This document shows, one piece after another, positions 39,247 to 49,125 of a stretch of DNA of 64,000 bases. The DNA is taken from assembly GCF_036227485.1 (NCBI RefSeq), contig NZ_CP109479.1, positions 5,208,001 to 5,272,000 on the forward strand, read 5' to 3'. The stretch is from Streptomyces sp. NBC_01451 (lineage in GTDB: Bacteria; Actinomycetota; Actinomycetes; Streptomycetales; Streptomycetaceae). The notes below the pieces were generated by a model, which was not told the origin of the DNA, made no database searches, and saw only the letters and a list, made by a program, of their open reading frames with translations. Position 1 is the stretch's first letter; each line of letters starts with the position of its first letter. The position numbers and the translations under genes were made by a program.

Positions 39247-41682
39247 TCACGACCCGTCGTGCAGGTCCCATACCCACACCCCGCCCGTCCACTTACCCTT
39301 CTCGCCCGTCAACTGCTCCAGCGTCTCGCGCAGCACCCCGTCGTTGCCCTGGGGGGCCAGCACCAGCACGCCCGCCTTCCAGAACGCGAAGTCCTTCTTG
39401 GCCTGCGCCCGCCAGTTGACGCCGATCGTCGGCGCGACGCCCGTGTAGCGCACGTCCCGCAGCATGTTGGAGGTGAAGCGGGGTGCGGCGCCGTAGATGC
39501 CGACGCGCTCGTCGCCGTACGGCCCGTTGAAGTATCCACCCGGCAGCTTGAAGCCGAAGTCCGCCGCCGTCTGCCAGTGCAGCGCCTCCGCGTTGCCGGG
39601 ATCGGGCAGCGGCACCGGGACGAGCGACTCGCCCTTGCCGACGTACGACTTCCACATGCCGTCCGCGATGAAGGGGGGCACGGCCGTGCGTTCCACCGTC
39701 TTCAGCGGGGCCGGGACGATCGGCAGCACGGCGAGGAGGACGGCCAGCGTGCCGAAGTACTGCGCGGTCAGGTTGCGGGTGGCCGCCAGCCGCTCCAGCG
39801 CGATGGCCAGGAGCATGCCCAGCGCGGGCGCGCAGATCATCGCGACCCGGCCCTCGATCACCGACTCGAACAGCGGCTTCTTCGCGAGCAGCGCCCAGGG
39901 ACCCGGCAGCACGGTGTCGGACAGCGGGATACGGAACTCGGGGCCCAGCGACAGGAAGGCGGCGGCGACCGCGGTGAAGGCCAGCGCCTTCACGGCCGTG
40001 CGCTCCCACATCCGTACGGCGATCGCGAAGGCCAGCAGGACCAGCGGCCAGCCGTAGAAGGCGTTCTGTTCGGTGGGGTTGAGGGAGAGCGCGTCGGCCC
40101 TCTCCGCGTTGCCCGCGACGAGGGAGCGCTCGGCGAAGGAGAGCAGCGCGAGCGGGCTGTTGCCCGCGTTGTCGCCGTGCAGGACGCTCTTGTAGCTCTG
40201 CGGCCCGGCGAACTGCCAGTAGAGGGGGAAGGCGACGATCGGGAGGCAGACCGCGCCCCCGATCAGCAGGCCGCGCAGCAGCGGACGCCAGGCGGCCTTC
40301 GCCACGTCCCGGCGTACGGCGGCGTAGGCGAGGGCGAACAGCACCATCCCCATCGCCGCCAGCAGGAGCGGCTCCTCGCCGAGGAAGATCTGGTACGCCG
40401 CCATCAGGCCCAGGACCACGCCGTCGCGGCGGACCCGCTCGCCCTCGCACAGCCGCAGGGCGCGGTCGATGATCAGCGGCATCATGAAGAGGATGACGAA
40501 GTTCGGGTGCGCGTTGGCGTGGCTGACCATCGGGGGCGCGAAGGCCGCCAGGGCCGCGCCGGCGAAGGCCGCACCCCGTTGCCGTACGACCCGTTTCACG
40601 ATCAGCCAGTACCAGGCCGTGGCGGTCGCGGCGAGGCCCAGGGTCATCACCAGGGCGAGGGAGACCGCCGGGCCCGCCAGGAGCGTGATCGGTGCGAAGG
40701 GGACGGAGAGGCCGAGCATGACCGTGTTGGCCATGAGGTTCACGCCGTCGGGGAAGCCCTGGAGGTCGGTGAAGAGCGGGTTGCGGAAGTGGCTGATGTT
40801 GTCGGCCGTCACCGCGAAGAACCACTCCCACTGGTTCTGGTCCTGGAGGGAGTCGGGGAGGTAGCGGCCCGCCGGGTCGAGCCAGCGGCCCGCGTACAGG
40901 GCGACCGCCATGAGGAGGAACAGGGTGACCGCGAGGAGGTCGGCCGGGCGGATCGCGCGTGCCTTGAGGGCCGTCAGTTCGGCGAGGACGCGGGCGTAGT
41001 CCAGCGGGCGTACCTTCGAGCCGGACTGGTGGGCCCAGCGGACCGGTATCTCGGCGACCGGCCAGTCCGCGCGGCGGAAGTGCTGGAGGACCTCGACGTC
41101 GATGCCCCAGCCGTTGAGCCGGGACGCGGCGAACGCCGTACGGGCGCGCTCCCCGTCGAACAGTTTGAAGCCGCACTGGGTGTCCCGTATGCCGGGGACC
41201 GCGACCCGGCGTATCAGGAGGTTGCCGGCCCGGCCGAGGAGTTCACGCACCCGGTGCTGATGGTGCTCGATCGTCGAGCCGGGGACGGAACGGGAGCCGA
41301 TCGCCGCCGCGTGCCCCTCGGTGAGAGCCTCGTCCAGCACGTCGAGTTCCTCTATGGGCGCGGCCAGGTCGGCATCCGTGACCAGGACACGGGCGCCGCG
41401 CGAGGCGGCCACCCCGAGGCGCAGGGCGTTGCCCTTGCCCCGGTTGCGCGGGCTGGTGACGAGCTGGACCCGGGGGTCGGCGAGGCCGGTGACGATGTCC
41501 CGGGTGCCGTCGGTGGAACCGTCGTCGACGACCACCACCTCCCAGTCGCCCCAGCGGCTCTCGTTCTCCCGGAGGTGACCGGTGATCGCGGCGAGGGTGG
41601 GGCCCAGCCGCTCCTCCTCGTTGTAGGCGGGGACGACGACGGTCAGGTCGAGGGTGCCGGTCGTACGGGTGGGCGCGCTCAT
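39247..41682 (-). CDS. GT2 glycosyltransferase fused to polytopic membrane domain
   Basis: This is an 811-residue fusion. Residues about 12-240 are a family 2 glycosyltransferase of the dolichyl-phosphate glucose/mannose synthase type: VVVPAYNEEERL, VVVDDGSTDGT, NRGKGNALRLGV, VLVTDADLAAP and RDTQCGFKLFDGE. The remainder has about ten hydrophobic helices and ends in a periplasmic domain (YFNGPYGDERVGIYG). The membrane part resembles GT-C-like or YfhO-like proteins. It probably makes and uses a polyprenyl-phosphate sugar donor at the membrane. ATG 41682 overlaps the upstream GntR stop (ATGA), an unusual coupling of a regulator to a glycosyltransferase. Confidence 0.88.
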   Translation of the reverse strand: MSAPTRTTGTLDLTVVVPAYNEEERLGPTLAAITGHLRENESRWGDWEVVVVDDGSTDGTRDIVTGLADPRVQLVTSPRNRGKGNALRLGVAASRGARVLVTDADLAAPIEELDVLDEALTEGHAAAIGSRSVPGSTIEHHQHRVRELLGRAGNLLIRRVAVPGIRDTQCGFKLFDGERARTAFAASRLNGWGIDVEVLQHFRRADWPVAEIPVRWAHQSGSKVRPLDYARVLAELTALKARAIRPADLLAVTLFLLMAVALYAGRWLDPAGRYLPDSLQDQNQWEWFFAVTADNISHFRNPLFTDLQGFPDGVNLMANTVMLGLSVPFAPITLLAGPAVSLALVMTLGLAATATAWYWLIVKRVVRQRGAAFAGAALAAFAPPMVSHANAHPNFVILFMMPLIIDRALRLCEGERVRRDGVVLGLMAAYQIFLGEEPLLLAAMGMVLFALAYAAVRRDVAKAAWRPLLRGLLIGGAVCLPIVAFPLYWQFAGPQSYKSVLHGDNAGNSPLALLSFAERSLVAGNAERADALSLNPTEQNAFYGWPLVLLAFAIAVRMWERTAVKALAFTAVAAAFLSLGPEFRIPLSDTVLPGPWALLAKKPLFESVIEGRVAMICAPALGMLLAIALERLAATRNLTAQYFGTLAVLLAVLPIVPAPLKTVERTAVPPFIADGMWKSYVGKGESLVPVPLPDPGNAEALHWQTAADFGFKLPGGYFNGPYGDERVGIYGAAPRFTSNMLRDVRYTGVAPTIGVNWRAQAKKDFAFWKAGVLVLAPQGNDGVLRETLEQLTGEKGKWTGGVWVWDLHDGS

Positions 41683-42545
41683 CCGAGGGTGCCCCCGTTC
41701 CCGGCCGGTGCGGTGACCCCGTCGTCCTTCTCCTTGTCCTTGTCCTCGCCTCCGTCGGAGGCGAGGACGGCGAGCCCCTCTATCAGGGCGAGGGAGTGCA
41801 GGTCGTAGTCGTCGACCATCCGGTGTGCCCCGGCGAGGTCGCGGAGGGTCAGCGCGTCGACGACCTCCGTGTACCGGGACCACAGGTGACCGCGCAGGTC
41901 GCTCAGCCGGCGCAGGTGCTGCACCGCGCACACCCAGGACTGCACGCGCAGCCGGTGCAGGAAGTCGGTGAGGTACTGGTTGCCGAACAGGGCGCCCAGT
42001 TCGCGCCAGAAGCGCAGGTCGTAGCCGATGAGAATGTTCAGCTCACCGGCGGTGGCGGCGCGCCGCGCCTCCTCGCCCCGGCGGCGGACACCGGCGAGGG
42101 CGGCGGCGGCACGGGGGTCGCCGACGCGGACGAAGAAGCCGCGCGGACCCGGGCTGTCGACGGCGAAGCCACTCACCCGGCCGTCCGCCCGACCGCCCGC
42201 CGAGCCGCCGGCCGCACCGGTCGCCAGGCCCTTCGCCAGACCGTGGAACATGCCGTCGGTGACCAGACCGCGGGCCTCGATCATGCCCCGGAAGTCGGCC
42301 GGCGAGTACTCGTGCACGCGGAAGCCGCGATGCTGGTCCGCCTCCAGCAGGCCCTGGGCCGACAGGTCGACCAGGGCTTCGCGGACGGGCGTCGCGGAGA
42401 CGCCGTACTGCTCGGCGATCTCCTTGACCGTGAACTCCTGACCCGGCTGGAGACGGCCGGCCAGCACCTCGTCGCGGAGCGCGGCCGCGATCTGCTGACG
42501 CAGGGTGCTGCGGGTCACGGCGCCGTTGCCGCTGCTGGCGGGCAT
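41679..42545 (-). CDS. GntR-family regulator (FCD-type) coupled to glycosyltransferase
   Basis: This is a 288-residue regulator. The N-terminal winged HTH (residues 12-80) has RQQIAAALRDEVLAGRLQPG, EIAEQYGVSATPVREALVDL and HRGFRVHEYS. The C-terminal part is an FCD-like helical domain, interrupted by a Gly/Ala-rich insert near residues 107-140 and ending in a charged tail (GGEDKDKEKDDG). FCD domains bind small organic acids with a metal. ATG 42545 has GGGGGAGG upstream. It ends overlapping the glycosyltransferase start. Confidence 0.88.
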   Translation of the reverse strand: MPASSGNGAVTRSTLRQQIAAALRDEVLAGRLQPGQEFTVKEIAEQYGVSATPVREALVDLSAQGLLEADQHRGFRVHEYSPADFRGMIEARGLVTDGMFHGLAKGLATGAAGGSAGGRADGRVSGFAVDSPGPRGFFVRVGDPRAAAALAGVRRRGEEARRAATAGELNILIGYDLRFWRELGALFGNQYLTDFLHRLRVQSWVCAVQHLRRLSDLRGHLWSRYTEVVDALTLRDLAGAHRMVDDYDLHSLALIEGLAVLASDGGEDKDKEKDDGVTAPAGNGGTLG

Positions 42546-42663
42546 GGTCGGGGACCTCCCCCTTCGCGCGTGTGGATGTGTACTCGCATATGACTACGAG
42601 CACGTCACCTTACGCGTTCGGGTTCCGGGGAGAGTTTCCCGTGCGCTTGACCACTTTCTTGTC

Positions 42664-44028
42664 CTATCCGGCGGACTCCGTGTACTCGTCGGCGACCGTC
42701 AGGGCCGCGTCGAGGGCGGCGAGCCCTTCCTTGACCTCGGCCTCCGTCACGTTGCAGGGCGGGACGACATGAGTGCGGTTCATGTTGACGAACGGCCACA
42801 GCCCGTTCGCCTTCGCGGCGGCGCCGAACGCGGCCATCGGGGCGTTGGCCTCCCCGGCGGCGTTGTACGGGACCAGCGGCTCCCGGGTCTCCTTGTTCCG
42901 TACGAGGTCCAGGGCCCAGAAGACACCGGTGCCGCGGACCTCGCCGACGCTCGGATGCCGGGTGGCCAGCTCCCTGAGCGCCGGTCCGATGATGTTCTCG
43001 CCGGTACGGGCGGCCTGCCCGACGATGTCCTCCTCCGCCATCACGGTCAGCGTGGCGACGGCGGCGGCACAGGCGAGGGGGTGCCCGGAGTAGGTGAGGC
43101 CGCCGGGGTAGGGGCGGGTGGCGAACGTCTCGGCGATGGCGCCGGAGATCGCCACGCCGCCCAGCGGCACATAGCCGGAGTTGACGCCCTTGGCGAAGGT
43201 CATCAGGTCGGGCACGACGTCGAACAGGTCGGCGGCGAACCACTCACCGGTGCGCCCGAACCCGGCCATGACCTCGTCCAGGACGAACACGATCCCGTAC
43301 TGGTCGCAGAGCGCGCGCACCCCCGCGAGATAGCCGGGCGGCGGGATCATGATGCCGGCGGTGCCGGGGACGGTCTCCAGGATGATCGCGGCGATCGTGG
43401 CAGGACCCTCGAAGGTGATGGTGTCCTCAAGGTGCTGAAGCGCCCGCGCGCACTCCTGCTCCTCCGTCTCGGCGTAGAACCGGGACCGGTAGAGATAGGG
43501 GGCCCAGAAGTGCACGACACCGGCGGTGCCGTTGTCGGAGGGCCAGCGGCGGGGGTCGCCGGTGATGTTCACGGCCTGCTGGGTGCCGCCGTGGTAGGAG
43601 CGGTAGGCGGACAGCACCTTGGGGCGACCGGTGTGCAGCCGGGCCATGCGCACGGCGTGCTCGACGGCGTCGGCGCCACCGTTGGTGAAGAAGATCTTGT
43701 CGAGATCGCCCGGGGTCCGCTGCGCGATGAGCCGGGCCGCCTCCGACCGCGCCTCGACGGCGAACGCGGGCGCGAACGTCGTCATCCGCCCGGCCTGCTC
43801 CTGGATGGCCGCGACGACCTTCGGGTGCTGGTAGCCGATGTTCGTGAAGACCAGCCCACTGGTGAAGTCCAGGTAGCGCCTGCCGTCGTAGTCCCAGAAG
43901 TACGCCCCTTCGGCACCGGCGACGGCGAGTGGGTCGATGAGATCCTGCGCCGACCAGGAGTGGAACACGTGCGCGCGATCGGCGGCCTTCACGGCCGCAC
44001 CGGCCTGGGGGTTGGGCTGAGGGGTCAT
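42664..44028 (-). CDS. Class III (omega) aminotransferase
   Basis: The 454-residue PLP enzyme has GAYFWDYDGRRYLDFTSGLV, FFTNGGADAVEHAVRMAR, the LDEVMAGFGRTGEWFA region and the Schiff-base lysine in LMTFAKGVNSGYVPLGG. It belongs to the GabT/beta-alanine-pyruvate aminotransferase group and moves amino groups from omega-amino compounds. ATG 44028 is the only good start. It lies next to a GntR gene that may or may not control it; a 118-bp gap separates them. No pathway partner is encoded nearby. Confidence 0.9.
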   Translation of the reverse strand: MTPQPNPQAGAAVKAADRAHVFHSWSAQDLIDPLAVAGAEGAYFWDYDGRRYLDFTSGLVFTNIGYQHPKVVAAIQEQAGRMTTFAPAFAVEARSEAARLIAQRTPGDLDKIFFTNGGADAVEHAVRMARLHTGRPKVLSAYRSYHGGTQQAVNITGDPRRWPSDNGTAGVVHFWAPYLYRSRFYAETEEQECARALQHLEDTITFEGPATIAAIILETVPGTAGIMIPPPGYLAGVRALCDQYGIVFVLDEVMAGFGRTGEWFAADLFDVVPDLMTFAKGVNSGYVPLGGVAISGAIAETFATRPYPGGLTYSGHPLACAAAVATLTVMAEEDIVGQAARTGENIIGPALRELATRHPSVGEVRGTGVFWALDLVRNKETREPLVPYNAAGEANAPMAAFGAAAKANGLWPFVNMNRTHVVPPCNVTEAEVKEGLAALDAALTVADEYTESAG

Positions 44029-44169
44029 GCGGGGAGCGTAGGTGGCCGGGGAGGCGGCGGGATATCGGCGTCCTGTCTGCGGTCCGGCGCTTTACGCGAC
44101 AGGTTGTCGCGTGTCCTGATGGGAAAGTAGGGGGGTGCGGGGGAGGGGAGACGGGGAGGCGGCACGGGC

Positions 44170-45996
44170 ATGGAGAAGCTCCGGGACGGGGATCCGGTGC
44201 GGATCGGGGCGTACCGGCTGGTCGCGCGGCTCGGTGCGGGCGGCATGGGGCATGTGTATGTCGCGCGGTCCGAGCGGGGACGTACCGTCGCCGTCAAGCT
44301 CGTCCGGCGCGAGCTGGCCGAGCAGGACGAGTTCCGCGACCGGTTCCGCCAGGAGGTCGCCGCCGCGCGGCGCGTCGGGGGTCGCTGGACGGCGCCCGTC
44401 CTCGACGCCGACACCGAGGCCGCCGTCCCCTGGGTCGCCACCGGGTACGTCGCCGGGCCGAGCCTCGCGCAGGTCGTCGGGCACGACCACGGGCCGCTGC
44501 CCGAGCACTCGGTGCGTGTCCTCGCCGCCGGGCTCGCGCACGCCCTCCACGACATCCACACCGCCGGGATCGTCCACCGCGACCTCAAGCCGTCCAACGT
44601 CCTGGTCACCATCGACGGGCCCCGGGTCATCGACTTCGGTATCGCCCGCGCCCTGGAGACCCTGACGGAGGGCGGCCTCACCCGCGCGGGCGCGCTCGTC
44701 GGCTCACCCGGGTTCATGGCACCCGAGCAGGTGCGGGGCGACCGGGTCACCGCCGCGGCCGACGTCTTCTGCCTCGGTTCCGTCCTCGCGTACGCCGGTA
44801 CGGGCGCCCTGCCGTTCGGCGCGGCCGGCAGCGGGGCCCACGCCATGATGTTCCGCATCGCCCAGGAGGAACCCGACCTGACGGGCGTCCCGGAGAGCCT
44901 GCTCGCCCTCGTCCGCGACTGCCTCCACAAGGACCCGGCCCAGCGGCCCACACCGGAACAGATAGTGGAACGTACGAGCATGCCGGCGAACGCCCTCGCG
45001 GCCGGCACCGACGGCCACGATCAGGACACCTGGCTGCCGGGCACGCTGGTCGCCCGACTGGGGCGGCACGCGGTGGAGTTGCTTGAGATGGAGCCGGAGG
45101 CAGGGGAGAGGGCAGGGGCTGAGACAAGGGCTGAGACGGGAACAGGGCCGGAGGGCACCGCGCAGGAGCGGGACCGGGAAGCGTGGGACCGGGAAGTACG
45201 GAACCGGGAAGAGCGGGACCCGCAACCGTGGGACCGGGAAGCGCCGGGTGGCACGCCCGAGCATGCCCCGCCCGCCGGACAGCAGCCCGTCCATCCCGGC
45301 CACGGCCACCCCCAGCACCACCCGCAGCCCTTCGCCGCCACCCCCGGTGAAAGCCGGCGGCCCCCTGTCTGGCCCGGGGACCCGGCGCTCGACGAGCCTG
45401 TCGTGCCCGCGGCCTGGAGCGTGTCGACCCCCGGCAGCGGCGATTCCTGCACCGTGCGCGCGGCACGGGTGCAGGCGCGGAGCAGGAGGTCCCGACTGTC
45501 GCTGGCGCTCGGCGTCGCCGCGCTGGTCGTCGCCCTCGGAGCCGGCGCGTCCATAGTGGCCCTGCTGAACGGCGACGCCGACACCCCGGTCACGCCCCCG
45601 AGCCCCACACCGACCTCGCAGCAGGCCGGTGCCGTACCGTCCGGCTTCCTCGGCACCTGGACCGCCTCGATCGACAACTCCACGGGCCACAACACGCGGC
45701 GGCTGACCATTAGGCAGGGCGGGGTGGGCGACAGGGTGCTGACACTGGTCGCCGACGGCCCCACGCAATCGGGGCAATCGGGTACCTACCACTGCGTCTT
45801 CGTCGCCACCCTGGCCGAACAGCCCGCCAAGGGCGCTGCGTTGAGGATCTCCCCCTCCCAGGTCACCACCGGTGAACCGCCCTCCGCCTGCACCCCGGGC
45901 GCCGCCTCGACCCTCACCCTGAGCAAGGACGGCGGCACATTGCAGCGGGCGACGGAGGACAACGGCGGAGAGCTGACGTACGAGAGGGAGAACTGA
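44170..45996 (+). CDS. Membrane Ser/Thr protein kinase (PknB type)
   Basis: This is a 608-residue kinase. The catalytic domain (about residues 12-270) is complete: G-loop LGAGGMGHVY, Lys43 in AVKLV, HRDLKPSN, DFGIA and APEQVRG. A charged linker with WDRE repeats (about 330-360) follows, then a transmembrane helix near residues 440-460 and an extracellular domain of about 140 residues with YHCVFVATL and SACTPG cysteines. It phosphorylates cytosolic proteins in response to an external signal, unknown here. ATG 44170 has a GGGGAGG site upstream. Confidence 0.93.
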   Translation: MEKLRDGDPVRIGAYRLVARLGAGGMGHVYVARSERGRTVAVKLVRRELAEQDEFRDRFRQEVAAARRVGGRWTAPVLDADTEAAVPWVATGYVAGPSLAQVVGHDHGPLPEHSVRVLAAGLAHALHDIHTAGIVHRDLKPSNVLVTIDGPRVIDFGIARALETLTEGGLTRAGALVGSPGFMAPEQVRGDRVTAAADVFCLGSVLAYAGTGALPFGAAGSGAHAMMFRIAQEEPDLTGVPESLLALVRDCLHKDPAQRPTPEQIVERTSMPANALAAGTDGHDQDTWLPGTLVARLGRHAVELLEMEPEAGERAGAETRAETGTGPEGTAQERDREAWDREVRNREERDPQPWDREAPGGTPEHAPPAGQQPVHPGHGHPQHHPQPFAATPGESRRPPVWPGDPALDEPVVPAAWSVSTPGSGDSCTVRAARVQARSRRSRLSLALGVAALVVALGAGASIVALLNGDADTPVTPPSPTPTSQQAGAVPSGFLGTWTASIDNSTGHNTRRLTIRQGGVGDRVLTLVADGPTQSGQSGTYHCVFVATLAEQPAKGAALRISPSQVTTGEPPSACTPGAASTLTLSKDGGTLQRATEDNGGELTYEREN

Positions 45997-46200
45997 ACTC
46001 CGGGGTCCGCAAGGTGCCGACTTCCGGTCAATTCATGGCCGATATCGGACCCCCGTGTGCGCGGTTTCACCGGCCAGGAACCTCGCCGAACAGGCGGCGG
46101 GCGACAGGTGACGGGCGACACGAAGACCGCCTACCAGGACGCGGCCGACGCCGCCAAGGCGGCATCCCGAGCGGTGATCCCGGCAGGCCGGTCACGCCGG

Positions 46201-46229
46201 AACCCCGTCAGGGACTCCCTGGCGGGGTT
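46201..46229. terminator. Terminator between kinase and SLATT gene
   Basis: AACCCCGTCAGGG (46201-46213) pairs with CCCTGGCGGGGTT (46217-46229) around the loop ACT, with one G-U pair, followed by TCC. It lies between the convergent kinase and SLATT-like genes. Confidence 0.75.
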
Positions 46230-46251
46230 TCCTCGGCCGGAGCCACCTGCC

Positions 46252-47025
46252 TCAGCGCGCCTCCGGCGGCCTCTGCCGGGGCATGTTCGGGCGGGCGCCC
46301 GGTGCGGCGACCCCGAAGCGCCCCTGGTGCACCGTCGCGTCCTGTCGGGGCACCCCCATCCCCGCCGACTGGATGCCCAGCGGCGCTGACCCCGTCCGGA
46401 ACTCCACCATCCAGTCCGCCGTCTCCGCCCGGACCAGCTCCGTGACGTCCTCCGAGAACCTCCGCAGCACCCCGAGACACCGGTCGGCGGCCTCGCCGGC
46501 CGTCCCCTCCGTCGGGCCCAGGACCTCCCGCACGCTCTCCGACGCCCAGTCGAACTGCAGCACCTGAAGCCGCCGCTGCACGGCCTGTGCGGTGGCGACG
46601 TCCCTTATCCAGCCCGAGGTGACCCCGAAGAACCGGTCGGCGGCCACACACGCCACCGCGACGAGCATCGCCAGATACCCCCAGGGGGCGACCCCGCCCA
46701 TCACCCCGGTGAGATCGAGCAGCGGCAGCGCGGCCCCGGAGACCGCCCCGAGCGCGGCGCCCGTACGCAGTGCCCTGGCTCCGCGCCGTTTCCAGACGCG
46801 GTCGGCGAGATACCAGGCCGCCGTCTCCAGGGCCCCCTGCTCCACCCACCGGTACAGCTCGTCGAGGCGCGGCGCGGGCTCGCCCCAGTCGCCGAGGGGG
46901 AAGGGCCGGCCGGTGAGGTCCCCGGGCCGCAGCCCGGCGAAGCCCAGCTCGGGGCGACCCTCGCTCCGCCCGTCGTGGGGCGGTCTCTGCGGCGGCCCCT
47001 CGGGCTGCATCTCCGGCTGGCTCAC
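46252..47025 (-). CDS. SLATT-domain-like 2TM protein
   Basis: This is a 257-residue protein with two adjacent hydrophobic helices (about residues 88-106 and 112-132: LGAVSGAALPLLDLTGVMG, WGYLAMLVAVACVAA) between soluble helical regions. This layout and the genomic position next to ybaB-recR fit the SLATT domain proteins of actinobacteria, which are sometimes linked to conflict systems; here it looks like a stable core gene. The start is GTG 47025 with GGGAG upstream. Confidence 0.7.
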   Translation of the reverse strand: MSQPEMQPEGPPQRPPHDGRSEGRPELGFAGLRPGDLTGRPFPLGDWGEPAPRLDELYRWVEQGALETAAWYLADRVWKRRGARALRTGAALGAVSGAALPLLDLTGVMGGVAPWGYLAMLVAVACVAADRFFGVTSGWIRDVATAQAVQRRLQVLQFDWASESVREVLGPTEGTAGEAADRCLGVLRRFSEDVTELVRAETADWMVEFRTGSAPLGIQSAGMGVPRQDATVHQGRFGVAAPGARPNMPRQRPPEAR

Positions 47026-47364
47026 CCGGCACTCCCTTAGCTGAGCAGACTGACCACATCACAGTGCGTGACACCGTAAGACGCCCGCGTGACGTCTGAT
47101 GCTGGTGTAAAGCTGTCGCGCCGCCTCCTTCCTACCGCCCAATGGGTGGCGGTGACCGGGCTTTCACTTCTTTTCCGCTCGGAAGAAGCCCTTGATCAGG
47201 TATAGGCCACAGGACCGGCTCACTCGAAAGAGTGCTGGAGCGACGGCAGGGCCGACCACGTAGGCTCGTGCCGAACGCCGAATTCGCGCGCATGCCTACG
47301 CGCGACTTCGCATTCGTATGACTTCGCACGACTTCGCATGACTACGGACGACGAGGAGCTGATC
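47026..47364. other. Divergent intergenic region before ybaB
   Basis: This 339-bp region must hold promoters for the SLATT-like gene and for ybaB-recR. I see a repeated ACTTCGCA motif (around 47308-47340), no clear terminator, and no sequence resembling tRNA or SRP RNA. An ATG at 47338 is in frame with ybaB but is weaker than GTG 47365. Confidence 0.5.
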
Positions 47365-47712
47365 GTGATCCCCGGTGGTGGCCAGCCCAACATGCAGCAG
47401 CTGCTCCAGCAGGCCCAGAAGATGCAGCAGGACCTGGCGAACGCGCAGGAGGAGCTGGCGCGGACCGAGGTCGACGGGCAGGCGGGCGGTGGTCTGGTCA
47501 AGGCGACCGTGACGGGCGCCGGCGAACTGCGGGCCCTCAAGATCGACCCGAAGGCGGTCGACCCGGAAGACACGGAGACCCTCGCCGACCTGGTCGTGGC
47601 GGCCGTACAGGCGGCGAACGAGAACGCGCAGCAGCTTCAGCAGCAGAAACTGGGCCCGCTGGCCCAGGGTCTGGGCGGCGGCGGCAGCGGCATCCCGGGC
47701 CTGCCGTTCTGA
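47365..47712 (+). CDS. ybaB: YbaB/EbfC nucleoid-associated protein
   Basis: The 115-residue protein begins with GTG 47365 and reads [20 protein letters not shown], then [20 protein letters not shown] and [13 protein letters not shown]. This matches the DNA-binding YbaB family, which forms tweezer-like dimers and is encoded next to recR in most bacteria. GAGGAG lies six bases before the GTG. It is co-directional with recR, 146 bp downstream, and probably shares its transcript. Confidence 0.93.
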   Translation: MIPGGGQPNMQQLLQQAQKMQQDLANAQEELARTEVDGQAGGGLVKATVTGAGELRALKIDPKAVDPEDTETLADLVVAAVQAANENAQQLQQQKLGPLAQGLGGGGSGIPGLPF

Positions 47713-47808
47713 CGTTCGCACCGTGCGCCCCCGGTCCTGCCTTCCTCAGGTGGGCGGCGGCCAACTACGGTACGTACAGCAGGCCGCGCGGAACCGTGTA
47801 AGCAAGCC

Positions 47809-47840
47809 CCGAAGCACCGCAGGACCGAAGCACCGCAGCA
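47809..47840. repeat. 16-bp tandem duplication in the recR leader
   Basis: CCGAAGCACCGCAGGA (47809-47824) is followed directly by CCGAAGCACCGCAGCA (47825-47840), one mismatch, 18 bases upstream of the recR TTG start. Confidence 0.9.
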
Positions 47841-47858
47841 CCCAGGAAAGGCAGTCCG

Positions 47859-48458
47859 TTGTACGAAGGCGTGGTCCAGGACCTCATCGACGAACTGGGG
47901 CGACTCCCCGGCGTCGGTCCCAAGAGCGCGCAGCGGATCGCCTTCCACATCCTCCAGGCGGAGCCGACGGACGTACGGCGCCTCGCGCACGCCCTCCTCG
48001 AAGTGAAGGCGAAGGTCCGCTTCTGCGCGACCTGCGGGAACGTCGCGCAGGAGGAGCTGTGCGGCATCTGCCGCGACCCGCGCCGGGACACGACGGTGAT
48101 CTGTGTCGTCGAGGAGCCCAAGGACGTCGTGGCGGTCGAGCGGACGCGTGAGTTCCGGGGCAAGTACCACGTCCTGGGCGGTGCGATCAGCCCGATCGAG
48201 GGGGTGGGCCCGGACGACCTCCGGATCAGGGAACTGCTGGCCCGCCTCGCGGACGGCACGATCACGGAACTGATCCTGGCCACGGACCCGAACCTGGAGG
48301 GCGAGGCCACCGCGACCTACCTCGCCCGCATGATCAAGCCCATGGGCCTCAAGGTCACCCGCCTGGCCAGCGGCCTCCCTGTGGGTGGCGACCTGGAATA
48401 CGCGGACGAGGTGACCCTTGGCCGCGCCTTCGAGGGGAGACGACTTCTAGATGTCTGA
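47859..48458 (+). CDS. recR: Recombination protein RecR
   Basis: RecR acts with RecF and RecO to load RecA on gapped DNA. The 199-residue product has the helix-hairpin-helix [15 protein letters not shown], the zinc-finger cysteines 56, 59, 68 and 71 (CATCG and CGIC), and a Toprim domain ([11 protein letters not shown] and [19 protein letters not shown]). The start is TTG 47859 with AGGAAAGG upstream. It overlaps the DUF5063 gene by eight bases. Confidence 0.97.
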   Translation: MYEGVVQDLIDELGRLPGVGPKSAQRIAFHILQAEPTDVRRLAHALLEVKAKVRFCATCGNVAQEELCGICRDPRRDTTVICVVEEPKDVVAVERTREFRGKYHVLGGAISPIEGVGPDDLRIRELLARLADGTITELILATDPNLEGEATATYLARMIKPMGLKVTRLASGLPVGGDLEYADEVTLGRAFEGRRLLDV

Positions 48459-49110
48459 CGCCACACTGCACGACACGACGCAGGACCCCGACGACTTCGC
48501 GGTCCAGATCGCCGACCAGGTGGAGAGCTTCCTGGTGGCCGTCACGGAGGTGGCGAAGGGCGACGAGCCGGACTCGGCGGTGCCCTTCCTCCTCCTGGAG
48601 GTCTCCCAGCTCCTGCTGGCGGGCGGTCGCCTCGGCGCGCACGAGGACATCCTCCCGGACGAGCGCTACGAGCCCGACATGGGCCCGGAACCCGACGTGG
48701 ACGACATCCGCGAACGCCTGGCGCTGATGCTGGACCCGGTGGACGTCTACTCGGAGGTCTTCGACCCCTACGAGCCCCGCAAGGCCCCGGTCCCGGCCCG
48801 TATCTCCGACGACCTGGCCGACGTCATCGCCGACCTCCGTCACGGCATGGCCCACTACCGCGCGGGCCGCACCACGGAGGCCCTGTGGTGGTGGCAGTTC
48901 TCCTACTTCTCCAACTGGGGCTCGACGGCGTCCGCGACCCTGCGCGCGCTTCAGTCCCTGGTCGCGCACGTCCGCCTGAACCAGCCCCTGGCGGAACTGG
49001 ACGGCCTGGACACGGACCAGGAACTCGGCGACGAGACCCTGGCGGAGGAGGCCGGCAAGGTGATGGAGGAGGAGATCGCGGAACCGCTGGGGCTGCGCAC
49101 GGTCAAGTAG
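48451..49110 (+). CDS. DUF5063 family protein
   Basis: This is a 219-residue acidic, all-helical protein beginning [20 protein letters not shown] and containing [20 protein letters not shown]. It matches DUF5063, a conserved actinobacterial neighbour of recR with unknown role. ATG 48451 overlaps the recR stop by eight bases, so expression is coupled. Confidence 0.9.
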   Translation: MSDATLHDTTQDPDDFAVQIADQVESFLVAVTEVAKGDEPDSAVPFLLLEVSQLLLAGGRLGAHEDILPDERYEPDMGPEPDVDDIRERLALMLDPVDVYSEVFDPYEPRKAPVPARISDDLADVIADLRHGMAHYRAGRTTEALWWWQFSYFSNWGSTASATLRALQSLVAHVRLNQPLAELDGLDTDQELGDETLAEEAGKVMEEEIAEPLGLRTVK

Positions 49111-49125
49111 GCGTCGGGCAGCCCG

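Noticed and set aside
39259..41808. Plus-strand frame of 849 codons
   Set aside because: Shadow of the glycosyltransferase fusion gene.
46108..46389. Short plus-strand frame (TKTAYQDAADAAKAASRAVI) after the kinase
   Set aside because: It runs through a terminator hairpin and into the antisense of the SLATT-like gene; no ribosome site.
47026..47337. SRP RNA or tRNA gene upstream of ybaB
   Set aside because: No T-loop, GNAR loop or fitting cloverleaf was found.
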